Source: Desulfopila aestuarii DSM 18488 (GTDB lineage Bacteria; Desulfobacterota; Desulfobulbia; Desulfobulbales; Desulfocapsaceae). From it: 64,000 bases of DNA. The stretch lies in assembly GCF_900143695.1 (NCBI RefSeq), contig NZ_FRFE01000005.1, positions 186,001-250,000 on the forward strand. The letters are read 5' to 3'. This document shows positions 43,710-52,234 of this stretch, one piece after another. Both the position numbers and the translations under genes were made by a program. Within the stretch, counting starts at the first letter, position 1, and each line of letters begins with the position of its first letter. Under the pieces are notes generated by a model. The model did not search any database. It was not told the DNA's origin and worked only from the letters and a program-made list of their open reading frames with translations.

Positions 43710-44270
43710 TTGCATCGTCTCACCTCCCCACGACTGGAACTGATCTTATTGAATACTGAGTTTATGGAAGCAATGCTAATCGGCGATTTGCACATCGCAG
43801 AAAACATTGGCGGTTTTCACATTCCGAAAGAACTCATGCTCAGCAGATCGCTGCTCACCATGCGTCTGGAGCAGCTCCATCACATCCCCGAAGAGCATCC
43901 CTGGCTACTGCGGGCCATTGTCCTTCGCGAATCGCAGACAATGTGCGGCCATATAGGCTTCCACTCCCGCCCAGGCCCTGAAGACCTGCGGGATATTGCT
44001 GCCGACGGGGTAGAGCTCGGTTATTCAGTGGGAGAAAACTTCCGTCGGCAAGGATACGCCAAAGAAGCGGCATGCACATTAATGAAATGGGCGTTTGAGT
44101 ACCACCAGCAGCGTAGTTTTGTTCTCTCGATCAGCCCAGGCAATGCAGCCTCCCTCGCAATGGCACGTTCGCTCGAGTTTGCCGAGATAGGTTCCCATAT
44201 CGATGAGGAGGATGGTCTTGAACTCTATTTTTCGCGACATTTGACTGATTGGCCTCCCCACTGGCGATAA
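43710..44270 (+). CDS. RimJ/RimL-type GNAT N-acetyltransferase
   Basis: GNAT acetyltransferase of 186 aa of the group with N-terminal LTSPRLELILL (as in RimJ/RimL and diamine acetyltransferases). The acetyl-CoA loop is in ELGYSVGENFRRQGYAKEA (about residues 97-115), and SISPGNAASLAMARSLEFAEIG is the conserved end. The start is TTG at 43710, supported by GAAAGGAAA at good spacing; there is no ATG nearby. It follows the GNAT gene by 30 bases. Substrate unknown. Confidence 0.86.
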   Translation: MHRLTSPRLELILLNTEFMEAMLIGDLHIAENIGGFHIPKELMLSRSLLTMRLEQLHHIPEEHPWLLRAIVLRESQTMCGHIGFHSRPGPEDLRDIAADGVELGYSVGENFRRQGYAKEAACTLMKWAFEYHQQRSFVLSISPGNAASLAMARSLEFAEIGSHIDEEDGLELYFSRHLTDWPPHWR

Positions 44271-44377
44271 CCATCCTCTATTATCAGCCGTGCAGACTGG
44301 CCAGGGGAGTATCTCGCTCGTACCCAATGACGGCAGGAATGCATCTCCATAGACACCTGGCAGGCTATGGGAAATGA

Positions 44378-44878
44378 TCATTTGGCTCGTTGAGTTGTAT
44401 TTTCAGCGAGAGCATTCATGACCTCAAAAGCCCTGGTATTGTTTTGGGCAGCAATTTCTTCAAGCGTATTATCGACACTGGCGATGATGTAGCCTTTTGC
44501 CTGTAACTGCTCAGCTAAAGAATTCACCTCCTGGCCATAGAGCGAGGCGACAGTAGTGAGTGGTGCCCGCATGACCAGCCCAAAGATTGCTCTGTCAGGT
44601 CCACCATGCTCAGATGATGGGCTCAATACAGAATAACCCAGGGTGACAGCAAGTATAAGGCCAATGGCCGCACCTCTTAAACCACCAAAATAGCGTTTCA
44701 TGAGATGCCAGTTGGCCCCGGCGTGGAGTAGGCCGAACACGACAAAGGCGAGTCCCAACCATTCATGAATGGTTTTCATACTGCCACTGCCAATATGTAA
44801 CAGAAGGAATACTCCGGTTATGGAAATAATCATAAAAAGAGCGATTACCGGGGTGGTGGACATGGTTTTTGCTTTCAT
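44378..44878 (-). CDS. DUF4405-type small membrane protein
   Basis: A 166-residue membrane protein with three hydrophobic helices (about residues 9-31, 38-58 and 68-86). The second helix is preceded and ended by histidines (IHEWLGLAFVVFGLLHAGAN), a pattern that in DUF4405-type cytochrome-b-like proteins could bind heme. A soluble C-terminal region of about 75 residues follows, with possible helical hairpin. No partner gene is adjacent. It might be a redox or sensory membrane component; function is not known. Confidence 0.7.
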   Translation of the reverse strand: MKAKTMSTTPVIALFMIISITGVFLLLHIGSGSMKTIHEWLGLAFVVFGLLHAGANWHLMKRYFGGLRGAAIGLILAVTLGYSVLSPSSEHGGPDRAIFGLVMRAPLTTVASLYGQEVNSLAEQLQAKGYIIASVDNTLEEIAAQNNTRAFEVMNALAENTTQRAK

Positions 44879-45398
44879 TGTAACTCCTCATTGTCGAATG
44901 CATTGTGAGATAACGTTATTAACTTCTTCAACTGTCTGATCTGCTGAACAAAAGCAACTCACATGCCAATCGTCCCCAGGCAACTGTTCTATTAATAAAA
45001 TCTAATCATTCCAAAGATAAAACTTCACCCACTCATGACAATCCTTCTGGAATTTGTGAGAAGTCAGTGGTTCATCTTTACCCAGATCCTCTCACCAGGT
45101 GGATAAAATTTACCCAGGTGTAAACGGCCATATATCCAGAAGGAAAATACACTTTCGGTTTGTGAAAAACCTCATCAATCCATCAATATGCGAGGAACAA
45201 ACAATCTTGTCCTTCTGCGACAAAATTGGCAATTGTTCATGATGCAAATCATTGATAGGCCAAACTATTTTTCGGATCTATAATTTTTTTCTTAAATTCC
45301 TGTTACCGTTTCGGCTATAGTCTCTGATGTTGTGTCAGGATTTTGAAAACCCCCACGATTCGCAAGACCTTCAACCTGCAAGCAAGATGGAGCAAATG
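44879..45398. other. Intergenic region upstream of the chemoreceptor gene
   Basis: 520 bases without a gene between divergent genes. TTTACCCAGAT (45077-45087) and TTTACCCAGGT (45109-45119) are direct repeats 32 bases apart, about three helical turns, with an A/T-rich run later (about 45283-45297). They could bind a regulator of either neighbour. No sigma-28 or sigma-54 promoter could be assigned convincingly. Confidence 0.35.
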
Positions 45399-47384
45399 AT
45401 GAAAAGTATGAAATTGGCCATGAAGATTGGTGTCGGATTCGGAGTCCTTATCCTCTTCATCGTTGTGGTCTCGGTCTTTAGCTGGCGAGGCATCGCCACC
45501 CTTGATAACGGTGCCGAGGAATACCAGCGGATCGCCCTGAACAGCAACCTGATCGGCAGAGTTCAGGCAAACATGCTGAACATGCAGATGAGCGTAAAGG
45601 ACTTCATCAACTCCGGCAGTGAACAGGCAGTGGAGGAATATAAACAATCCTACGCAAAGATGAGCGGCTTTATGGCCTCAGCCCACGATTCCATTAAGGA
45701 TACGAAGCTGGGCGAACATCTCGATAACATGGATGCAGATATCGCGTCCTACAATTCGGCATTTGAACAGATAGTGGCTTTCAAGGCCGAACGTGACACC
45801 TCACTGGCAGATCTCGATGGCGGCGGGCAGGCGATGGAAGCTACCCTCAGTGAACTCATGGCCACTGCCGCCCGCACAGGCGCCACCAGTACCGGCTACA
45901 AATCTGGACTTTCTCTGCGCCTCTTGCTTCTGGCCCGGCTCGATATCGACAGTTTTCTGAAAACCAATAATAAGGACGAGGTTGACAAGGTCACAAAGAG
46001 ACTCGGGGAATTCCAGGCAAGTCTCAAAGAACTGCGCAGCTCCCTGTTAAGCGTTGATTGGCAAACTTTCGTCGATGATATCGAAGGAAAGATCGGCGGC
46101 TATACAGCCACCTTTGACCGCATGGTGGAATTGACCAACAGCAGGAACCAGGTAATTGACCAAACCCTCGACATTCTGGGACCGAAGATTGCGGCCGCTG
46201 CCGAAGAAATTAAACTCACGTACGTCAAGGAACAGGATCAACTGGGAACCAAGCTGAGTGCTACCAGCAGTTCCGCAACGCTTACCGTCATCATCGCCTC
46301 GCTCATCGCCGTGGTGTTTGGTTGCGTCGTGAGCTTTTTTCTGACACGGGCAATTACCGGTCCGGTTCGCAAGACTGCCGATTTTGCTGCGGTCATGGCT
46401 GGCGGTGACTTTACCAGGCAGCTCGACATTCAACAGGGTGATGAAATCGGGGTGATGGCCAGCTCACTCAATCGCATGGTCAACGAACTGGGGAGCATGA
46501 TCCGGGAAGTTATTACCGGGGTAGAGACTCTCTCCAGCTCATCTTCAGACCTGACCAACGTTTCCGCTCATCTCACTTCAGTGGCCCGCGACACCTCGGA
46601 AAAAGCCGATTCGGTTGCCGCATCGGCAGAAGAAATGAGTACCAACATCCAGTCCGTCTCCGCTGCCATGGAAGAGAGTTCTGCCAACGTAGGGATGGTC
46701 GCCTCAGCTACCGATGAAATGACCGCGACAGTCAACGAAATTGCCATGAATGCCGAGAAAGCCCGAGCAATTACCGACAATGCGGTAAGGCAGTCACATG
46801 CCACCTCCCAGAAAATGGCTTCACTCGGCGATTCGGCAACCAAGATCGGCAGAGTAACGGAAACCATCACCGATATCAGTGACCAGACCAATCTGCTCGC
46901 CTTAAACGCCACAATCGAGGCCGCTCGAGCCGGTGAAGCAGGAAAGGGTTTTGCCGTTGTCGCCAACGAGATCAAGGAACTGGCAAAGCAGACCGCGGTA
47001 GCCACCGTCGATATCAAAAACCAGATCGGTGAGATGCAGCAGACCACCAGCTCAACGATTACCGATATCGAGAAGATTTCGACGGTTATCCAGGAAATCA
47101 ATGAGATGATAGCGACCATCGCCACCGCCGTTGAAGAGCAATCGGCAACCACGGTGGAAATAGCCGGCAACATCTCCCAGGCAGCCCAGGGAATTGGTGA
47201 GGTCAACGAAAATGTAGCCCAGTCCACCATGGTGGTGACCGGCATTACCCAAGAGATTGCCGCAATTAATCAGCAGTCGTCCTCTGTCGAGGAAGGCAGC
47301 GGCAAGGTTCAGGTCAGCGCCCAGTCTCTGGCAGACCTTTCGATCCAGTTGCAAAAGCTGGTCTCTCGTTTCAAAGTCAGATAA
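45399..47384 (+). CDS. Methyl-accepting chemotaxis protein
   Basis: Chemoreceptor of about 661 aa. TM1 at about residues 8-28, a periplasmic helical domain of some 250 residues (about 30-280, size of a helical bimodular type sensor), TM2 near 290-312, HAMP (about 315-370), and a cytoplasmic coiled coil with the hairpin tip [20 protein letters not shown] near residue 510-530. The ATG at 45399 follows GGAG at good spacing; ATGs at 45387 and 45396 are possible. No CheB/CheR pentapeptide is seen at the end. Ligand unknown. It is alone, followed by a strong hairpin. Confidence 0.92.
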   Translation: MKSMKLAMKIGVGFGVLILFIVVVSVFSWRGIATLDNGAEEYQRIALNSNLIGRVQANMLNMQMSVKDFINSGSEQAVEEYKQSYAKMSGFMASAHDSIKDTKLGEHLDNMDADIASYNSAFEQIVAFKAERDTSLADLDGGGQAMEATLSELMATAARTGATSTGYKSGLSLRLLLLARLDIDSFLKTNNKDEVDKVTKRLGEFQASLKELRSSLLSVDWQTFVDDIEGKIGGYTATFDRMVELTNSRNQVIDQTLDILGPKIAAAAEEIKLTYVKEQDQLGTKLSATSSSATLTVIIASLIAVVFGCVVSFFLTRAITGPVRKTADFAAVMAGGDFTRQLDIQQGDEIGVMASSLNRMVNELGSMIREVITGVETLSSSSSDLTNVSAHLTSVARDTSEKADSVAASAEEMSTNIQSVSAAMEESSANVGMVASATDEMTATVNEIAMNAEKARAITDNAVRQSHATSQKMASLGDSATKIGRVTETITDISDQTNLLALNATIEAARAGEAGKGFAVVANEIKELAKQTAVATVDIKNQIGEMQQTTSSTITDIEKISTVIQEINEMIATIATAVEEQSATTVEIAGNISQAAQGIGEVNENVAQSTMVVTGITQEIAAINQQSSSVEEGSGKVQVSAQSLADLSIQLQKLVSRFKVR

Positions 47385-47400
47385 TCGCACTCCTCTGCCA

Positions 47401-47442
47401 GTCGTCCAACGGTGCTGACCTTTAGCAGCACCGTTGGACAAC
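47401..47442. terminator. Long hairpin after the chemoreceptor gene
   Basis: Stem of 13 perfect base pairs (TCCAACGGTGCTG and its complement, 47405-47417 with 47426-47438), extended to 17 with one mismatch. Loop ACCTTTAG. No T tract follows, only CCTCTCCTTT. It probably ends the transcript. Confidence 0.65.
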
Positions 47443-47658
47443 CCTCTCCTTTATCGCCGTTTTCCCTGTAGATACGTCACTACCCCGATACACCTAACTG
47501 CCTCATGTACTTTTTATGTTTGAAAAGAGACATGAGTTAAGGTATTGACCAGTTCCCTTTCGGGAGTAAGATGGACTTAGAAAAAATCCACACGGAAAAT
47601 TTTGTTGCGACCGACCGGCACAGAATTGATGCCTTAATGATGGAGTGAAAGAGAAGGG

Positions 47659-48978
47659 ATGTCTTCCATAATCACAAACTGCTGGGCGCTCCTGCTTGGC
47701 ATGGGTCTCATTATGCTGGGCAACGGCTTGCAAGGGACTCTGCTCGGTGTCCGGGCCTCGCTGGAGAATTTCTCTACAACCGTCATTGGCCTGGTCATGT
47801 CCGGATACTTTCTCGGTCTGATCTTTGGTTGCAACATGGTCTCAAAGATGGTTGCCAGAGTTGGCCATATCCGTACCTTCGCCGCCCTCGCCTCCCTGGC
47901 CTCCACATCTATTCTGGTTCAGGCCGTCTTTGTCGACCCTCTGGTATGGTGGGCCATGCGCTTCATTACCGGTTTCTCCTACGCGGGCGTATATGTAGTT
48001 GCAGAGAGTTGGCTGAATGAGGCGGCAGAGAACAATGCCCGGGGTAAACTGCTCAGCTTTTACATGCTGATCTCCCTGGGAGGATTAGCAGGCGGTCAAC
48101 TGCTGTTAAATCTTTCTTCCCCATCAGGGTTCGATCTCTTTGTCCTCACCTCGCTCCTGATCAGCCTTGCCGTCATCCCCATCCTGCTTTCGGTTACCCG
48201 CGCGCCTCAGTATGAGGCGATGGAAAACGTCTCGATTTCTCAGCTCTTCCGGGTTGCTCCGCTCGGTGTTTTCGGCATGCTGCTCAACGGTATGATGTAC
48301 GGAGCGATATTCAGTATGGGTGCAGTCTATGCCACAGAAGCTGGCATGTCCGTCAAAGATGTCTCTTTTTTCATGGGAGCATTCGTACTCGGTGGTTTCA
48401 TCTTCCAGTACCCGCTCGGCTGGATGTCCGACGCATTCGGCCGCCGCAGGGTTATCATCTGCTGCTGTGTCTTTGGTGCTGGCATATCGTTCTTCGCAAT
48501 GGATCATGCGACCACCGGTTTACCACTTTTGGCGCTGGTGGCGACAATCGGCGGTTTGACCACTCCCCTCTATGCCCTTTGCAGCGTCCATACCAACGAT
48601 TTTCTGACGCCCTCACAGATGGTAGCAGCCAGTGGAACCCTGGTGCTGCTCAGTGCCACCGGCGCCGCCCTCGGTTCACCCCTGACTGCCATGGCCATGG
48701 ACGTTTTCGGACCACAGTCGTTTTACGGCAGCCTTGGAGTTATGCTGAGCGTTGTCGCCGTCTTCGCACTGTATGTCTATGTTCGCCGTGCCTCCGCTAA
48801 GCCCGCAGAGAGAAGTGAGTTTGTGATCATGACCGCATCGCCGCTCACCGCCACCCTCAATCCCAATATCGAACTGGAGGAAATTGAATTGGCCCACGAA
48901 GAATCAATAGAAGATATCCACGCCAGTATCGAAAAACTGGCTGATACGCTTGCTGAGGACAGGCAGGAAGCTCAGTAA
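47659..48978 (+). CDS. MFS transporter, YcaD-like
   Basis: Major facilitator protein (439 aa) with twelve hydrophobic helices over residues 1-375. The loop between helices 2 and 3 is in the region GCNMVSKMVARVGHIRTF (about residues 54-71), a form of the MFS G-x-x-x-D/R-x-G-R pattern, and the fourth helix region has ESWLNEAAENNARGK, typical of YcaD-type MFS proteins. A polar tail of about 50 residues (370-439), rich in Glu, follows the last helix. It lies alone, with GAAAGAGAAGGG before the start. Substrate unknown; a small organic molecule or drug exporter is likely. Confidence 0.85.
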   Translation: MSSIITNCWALLLGMGLIMLGNGLQGTLLGVRASLENFSTTVIGLVMSGYFLGLIFGCNMVSKMVARVGHIRTFAALASLASTSILVQAVFVDPLVWWAMRFITGFSYAGVYVVAESWLNEAAENNARGKLLSFYMLISLGGLAGGQLLLNLSSPSGFDLFVLTSLLISLAVIPILLSVTRAPQYEAMENVSISQLFRVAPLGVFGMLLNGMMYGAIFSMGAVYATEAGMSVKDVSFFMGAFVLGGFIFQYPLGWMSDAFGRRRVIICCCVFGAGISFFAMDHATTGLPLLALVATIGGLTTPLYALCSVHTNDFLTPSQMVAASGTLVLLSATGAALGSPLTAMAMDVFGPQSFYGSLGVMLSVVAVFALYVYVRRASAKPAERSEFVIMTASPLTATLNPNIELEEIELAHEESIEDIHASIEKLADTLAEDRQEAQ

Positions 48979-49088
48979 AATCCTAGCTCCAATCAATCTA
49001 CATGTTCAGTTTACACGATCATCTCCCCTCTTAGTAGACCAAGAAATTTTCCGTTGATGGAAATTGTCACATAACCGGACAACTGATG

Positions 49089-49117
49089 TTGACATAACCA
49101 ACCGTATCCTCGATACT
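49089..49117 (+). promoter_or_regulatory. Candidate sigma-70 promoter of the hydrogenase operon
   Basis: TTGACA (49089-49094), 17-base spacer, GATACT (49112-49117). It lies about 80 bases before the small subunit start. The -35 box is a perfect match and the -10 box matches 4 of 6, so constitutive or weakly regulated transcription is plausible. Confidence 0.55.
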
Positions 49118-49198
49118 GTTTGGTGAACGGGGCAGGATAATCAGCACGCTCGCGCAATTTCCACGCCTCAGCCTCACAAAATACAGCGGGAGAGAAAG

Positions 49199-50134
49199 TT
49201 GAAGACAGCGTACTGGTTGCAAGGCGGTGGTTGCGGTGGTGATACATTCTCGTTTCTCAGTAGCGAATATCCGGATGTCATCGAGCTGTTCAGAACCTTG
49301 AACATCCAACTGCTCTGGCATGCCTCGCTCTCCAATATTTCTCCTTATGACCACGAAGAACTCCAGGAAGCGATAATCACCGGCAAGCAGCCGCTCGATA
49401 TCCTGCTCGTTGAGGGATCCGTCATCTGCGGCCCGGCCGGCACCGGCATGTTCCACACCAAAGACGGCCATCCTAAGAAAGAACTGGTATACAGCCTCGC
49501 TTCCCAGGCTCAGGTGGTGATTGCAGTAGGAACCTGCGCATCTTTCGGAGGCTTTGGCGCCGATGATATCATTGAAGCCAAGGGGCTGCAGTTTTCCAAA
49601 AAGGAACGTGGCGGTTTTCTCGAAAAGGACTTCATAACCAAATCGGGCCAGCCAGTGATTAACCTTGCCGGCTGCCCCTGCCATCACGATGTTATCGCAG
49701 GCGCAATCATCTCAGCCTCAAATGGTGTAACACTGGAGCTGGACAGTTATCAGCGCCCCCTTGAGTGGTATGGCACCACTGTGCATCAGGGGTGCACCCG
49801 TAACGAATACCACGAGTACCGGGTCGAAGAATCCGATTTCGGTGAAATGGGCTGTCTCTTTTTTCACATGGGCTGCGCCGGTCCCCTGGTACCCGGGCCG
49901 TGCAACAAGCTGCTATGGAACCAGCATTCGTCAAAACCGAGAGCGGGTGTGCCGTGTTTCGGCTGCACCGACCCGGAGTTTCCGCGCAAAACCCCATTTT
50001 TCCAAACTCCCAATATCGAGGGTATTCCTCTCTCACTCCCCATGGGGGTTAACCGAGCCCACTACATGGTCTATAAAGGCATGGCCGCCGCCGCGGCCCC
50101 TGATCATCTGAAGAAACGAAGCTCCAAGGTGTAA
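49199..50134 (+). CDS. [NiFe] hydrogenase small subunit, cytosolic group 2 type
   Basis: Electron-transfer subunit (311 aa) with no Tat signal peptide, starting WLQGGGCGGD like group 2 (HupS/HoxB-like) subunits. Cysteines for the three Fe-S clusters can be seen: the proximal cluster in WLQGGGCGG, VGTCASFGG and LAGCPCHH, and the distal and medial ones in HQGCTRNEYHEY, GCLFFHMGCAGP and CFGCTDPEFP. The start is a TTG with GGGAGAG just upstream; no ATG is near. It heads a five-gene operon with the large subunit, a protease, a kinase and a cyclase. Together with the large subunit it oxidises or senses H2 in the cytoplasm. Confidence 0.9.
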   Translation: MKTAYWLQGGGCGGDTFSFLSSEYPDVIELFRTLNIQLLWHASLSNISPYDHEELQEAIITGKQPLDILLVEGSVICGPAGTGMFHTKDGHPKKELVYSLASQAQVVIAVGTCASFGGFGADDIIEAKGLQFSKKERGGFLEKDFITKSGQPVINLAGCPCHHDVIAGAIISASNGVTLELDSYQRPLEWYGTTVHQGCTRNEYHEYRVEESDFGEMGCLFFHMGCAGPLVPGPCNKLLWNQHSSKPRAGVPCFGCTDPEFPRKTPFFQTPNIEGIPLSLPMGVNRAHYMVYKGMAAAAAPDHLKKRSSKV

Positions 50135-50240
50135 TGATTGCAGAAGCAGGCGGGCTGTCTGGCTAGCACTCCACCAGCCTGAAAGATACAGCACGAACAG
50201 GACTGAACCACATTTTCATAATACAAAGGACATTTTCGGC

Positions 50241-51791
50241 ATGGTGAAAACAGCGAAAGGCATCAACATCCCACTCAATCGTGCCGAAGGTGATCTCGAA
50301 ATACGGGTCGAGGTGAATAACGGTGTTGTCACAGAATCCTGGAGTTCCGGCACCATGTTTCGAGGCTTTGAGGCAATGATGCAGGGCAGAGGCGCACTGG
50401 ATGGTCTGGTTATAACCCCACGGGTCTGCGGCATCTGCAGCCTGACGCACCTCACTGCTGCAGTCGAGGCCCTGGATGCAATAACCGGCATCAAACCTCC
50501 CGACAACGCCCGCCGTCTTCGTAACCTTGCCCTGATGGTCGAAACCATCCAGAGTGATATACGCCAGGCCGTGCTGATGTTCATGGCCGATTTTGCCAAC
50601 CAGAATCGGTATCACGACCACCCCTTGAGTGAAGAAGCGTGCAATCGCTACAGTCCGTTGACTGGACGAGCTGCAATCGAGGTGATCAGGGAAAGCAAGC
50701 GGCTGCTGCAGGTTGTGGCCATAATCGGCGGACAATGGCCCCACACATCCTTTATGGTTCCGGGGGGCGTAACCTCGATCCCGGAAATCTCGAAAATCCT
50801 GCAATGCCGGATCATCATTGACCGGTTCCGTACCTGGTATGAACGGAGTATTCTTGGCTGCCCCATCGAGCGTTGGCAGCAAATAGAAAGCGAAGAAGAC
50901 CTGCATGGCTGGCTGCTGGAGAAAGAATCGCACCGCGAGAGCGAGGTTGGCTTTTTCCTTCGCTTTGCCAGACAAGCAAATCTCGACACCTTTGGCAGAG
51001 GTCCCAACCGTTATCTCTCCTTTGGTAATTTCCCACTACCTGTAGAGACTGACGTACAGGGCCACGACGGCCGGATGAACAGAGCCGGTTACGCCTCTGC
51101 AACTGATGTCTCCTCTTTTGACCCGGAGAAAGTCACCGAAGATCTCTCACACTCCTGGTACGAGCAGGGATCAGCACCAGCCCACCCTTTTTCCGGTCGA
51201 ACCAAACCATATGCCTCGGGGCAGAGCGGGGAACTTTATTCGTGGATCAAGGCGCCGCGATATAATGGTGAGGTCGTAGAAACCGGGCCACTCGCGGAAA
51301 TGATCATCGACGGTAATCCGCTGTTTATAGACATGATCAAACAGAACGGGCCAAATATCCTGGTCCGGGAACTTGCCCGCCTGGTCCGCCCCGCTCACCT
51401 TCTTCAACCGATGTCCATTTGGGTCAACGAGCTGTTGAACAAACGTGAAGAGAGCTTTTACCATTCAGTAACGACTATCCCCGATGGTGAAGGAGCCGGA
51501 TTGATTCAGGCGGCCCGCGGCGCCCTGGGCCACTGGCTGAAGGTCGAGGATGAAAAAATCGTCCATTATCAGATCATCACCCCCTCCGCATGGAACGGCT
51601 CCCCACGAGACGCTTCAGGTGCGCGGGGCGCCTGGGAGGAAGCACTGATCGGCACACCGATACGTGACATCAAGAATCCGGTGGAGGCAGGACATGTGGT
51701 CAGATCATTTGATCCCTGCCTGGTGTGCGCGGTGCACTGCCTGCAAAAGGGGAGTAGCCAGGGTATCCTGAAAATGGGACTTAACCGTTGA
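50241..51791 (+). CDS. [NiFe] hydrogenase large subunit, cytosolic group 2 type
   Basis: Catalytic subunit (516 aa). The four nickel cysteines are C63 and C66 (RVCGICSLTH) and C493 and C496 (SFDPCLVCAVH). The first motif has Ile65 between the cysteines, the residue I recall from sensory hydrogenases. The usual RIEGH reads RAEGD and the usual QSHxxHFY reads QSDIRQAV, so the protein is divergent. A 17-residue tail follows H499 and could be cut by the protease encoded next. A 106-base gap separates it from the small subunit gene. Its stop overlaps the protease start (TTGA). I infer an H2 sensor rather than a respiratory enzyme because kinase and cyclase genes follow. Confidence 0.9.
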   Translation: MVKTAKGINIPLNRAEGDLEIRVEVNNGVVTESWSSGTMFRGFEAMMQGRGALDGLVITPRVCGICSLTHLTAAVEALDAITGIKPPDNARRLRNLALMVETIQSDIRQAVLMFMADFANQNRYHDHPLSEEACNRYSPLTGRAAIEVIRESKRLLQVVAIIGGQWPHTSFMVPGGVTSIPEISKILQCRIIIDRFRTWYERSILGCPIERWQQIESEEDLHGWLLEKESHRESEVGFFLRFARQANLDTFGRGPNRYLSFGNFPLPVETDVQGHDGRMNRAGYASATDVSSFDPEKVTEDLSHSWYEQGSAPAHPFSGRTKPYASGQSGELYSWIKAPRYNGEVVETGPLAEMIIDGNPLFIDMIKQNGPNILVRELARLVRPAHLLQPMSIWVNELLNKREESFYHSVTTIPDGEGAGLIQAARGALGHWLKVEDEKIVHYQIITPSAWNGSPRDASGARGAWEEALIGTPIRDIKNPVEAGHVVRSFDPCLVCAVHCLQKGSSQGILKMGLNR

Positions 51792-52234
51792 AGGCCTCGA
51801 TCATCTGTATCGGCAACCGTTTTGTCGCAGGTGACGAAGCAGGCCTCCTTGTTTTTGATCGACTCCAGAACCGCCCGGAAATACCGGAAGGGATTACCGT
51901 GATCGAAGGTGGACTGGCGGGTTTAAATCTTCTCTCCCTGCTCGAGACAGGCGGAAGGGTTGTCTTTGTCGATGCGGTCAAAGGTTTCAAAGGTTCCAGT
52001 GGGGTTGTAATAGTAGAGCATGAAGAGATACTCGGCAGCACCAGCCAGCTGCATTTTGATCATGGAGCTGGGTTACCCTATCTTTTGGCGGTGCTCCCAC
52101 GGGTATGCGACGGAGAACTGCCGGAAGAGATTATGCTTGTTGGCCTTGAGGGTGAATGTACAAGTGAGATGATCGAACATGCCGCCGACATCTCTCTTAC
52201 AGTCGCGGCCCATGGCTTGAAGGGTCTTACCTGA
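51788..52234 (+). CDS. Hydrogenase maturation endopeptidase
   Basis: HybD/HupD-type protease (148 aa) that removes the C-terminal peptide of the large subunit once nickel is inserted. The N-terminal GNRFVAGDEAG near residues 9-19 matches the GNxxxxDDGxG signature with one nickel-binding acid (D16 region), and FVDAVKG lies near residue 60. The start codon is TTG at 51788, overlapping the large subunit stop; the stop overlaps the kinase start. Its specific presence argues that the tail of the neighbouring large subunit is processed, in contrast with regulatory hydrogenases that lack such a tail. Confidence 0.85.
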   Translation: MKASIICIGNRFVAGDEAGLLVFDRLQNRPEIPEGITVIEGGLAGLNLLSLLETGGRVVFVDAVKGFKGSSGVVIVEHEEILGSTSQLHFDHGAGLPYLLAVLPRVCDGELPEEIMLVGLEGECTSEMIEHAADISLTVAAHGLKGLT

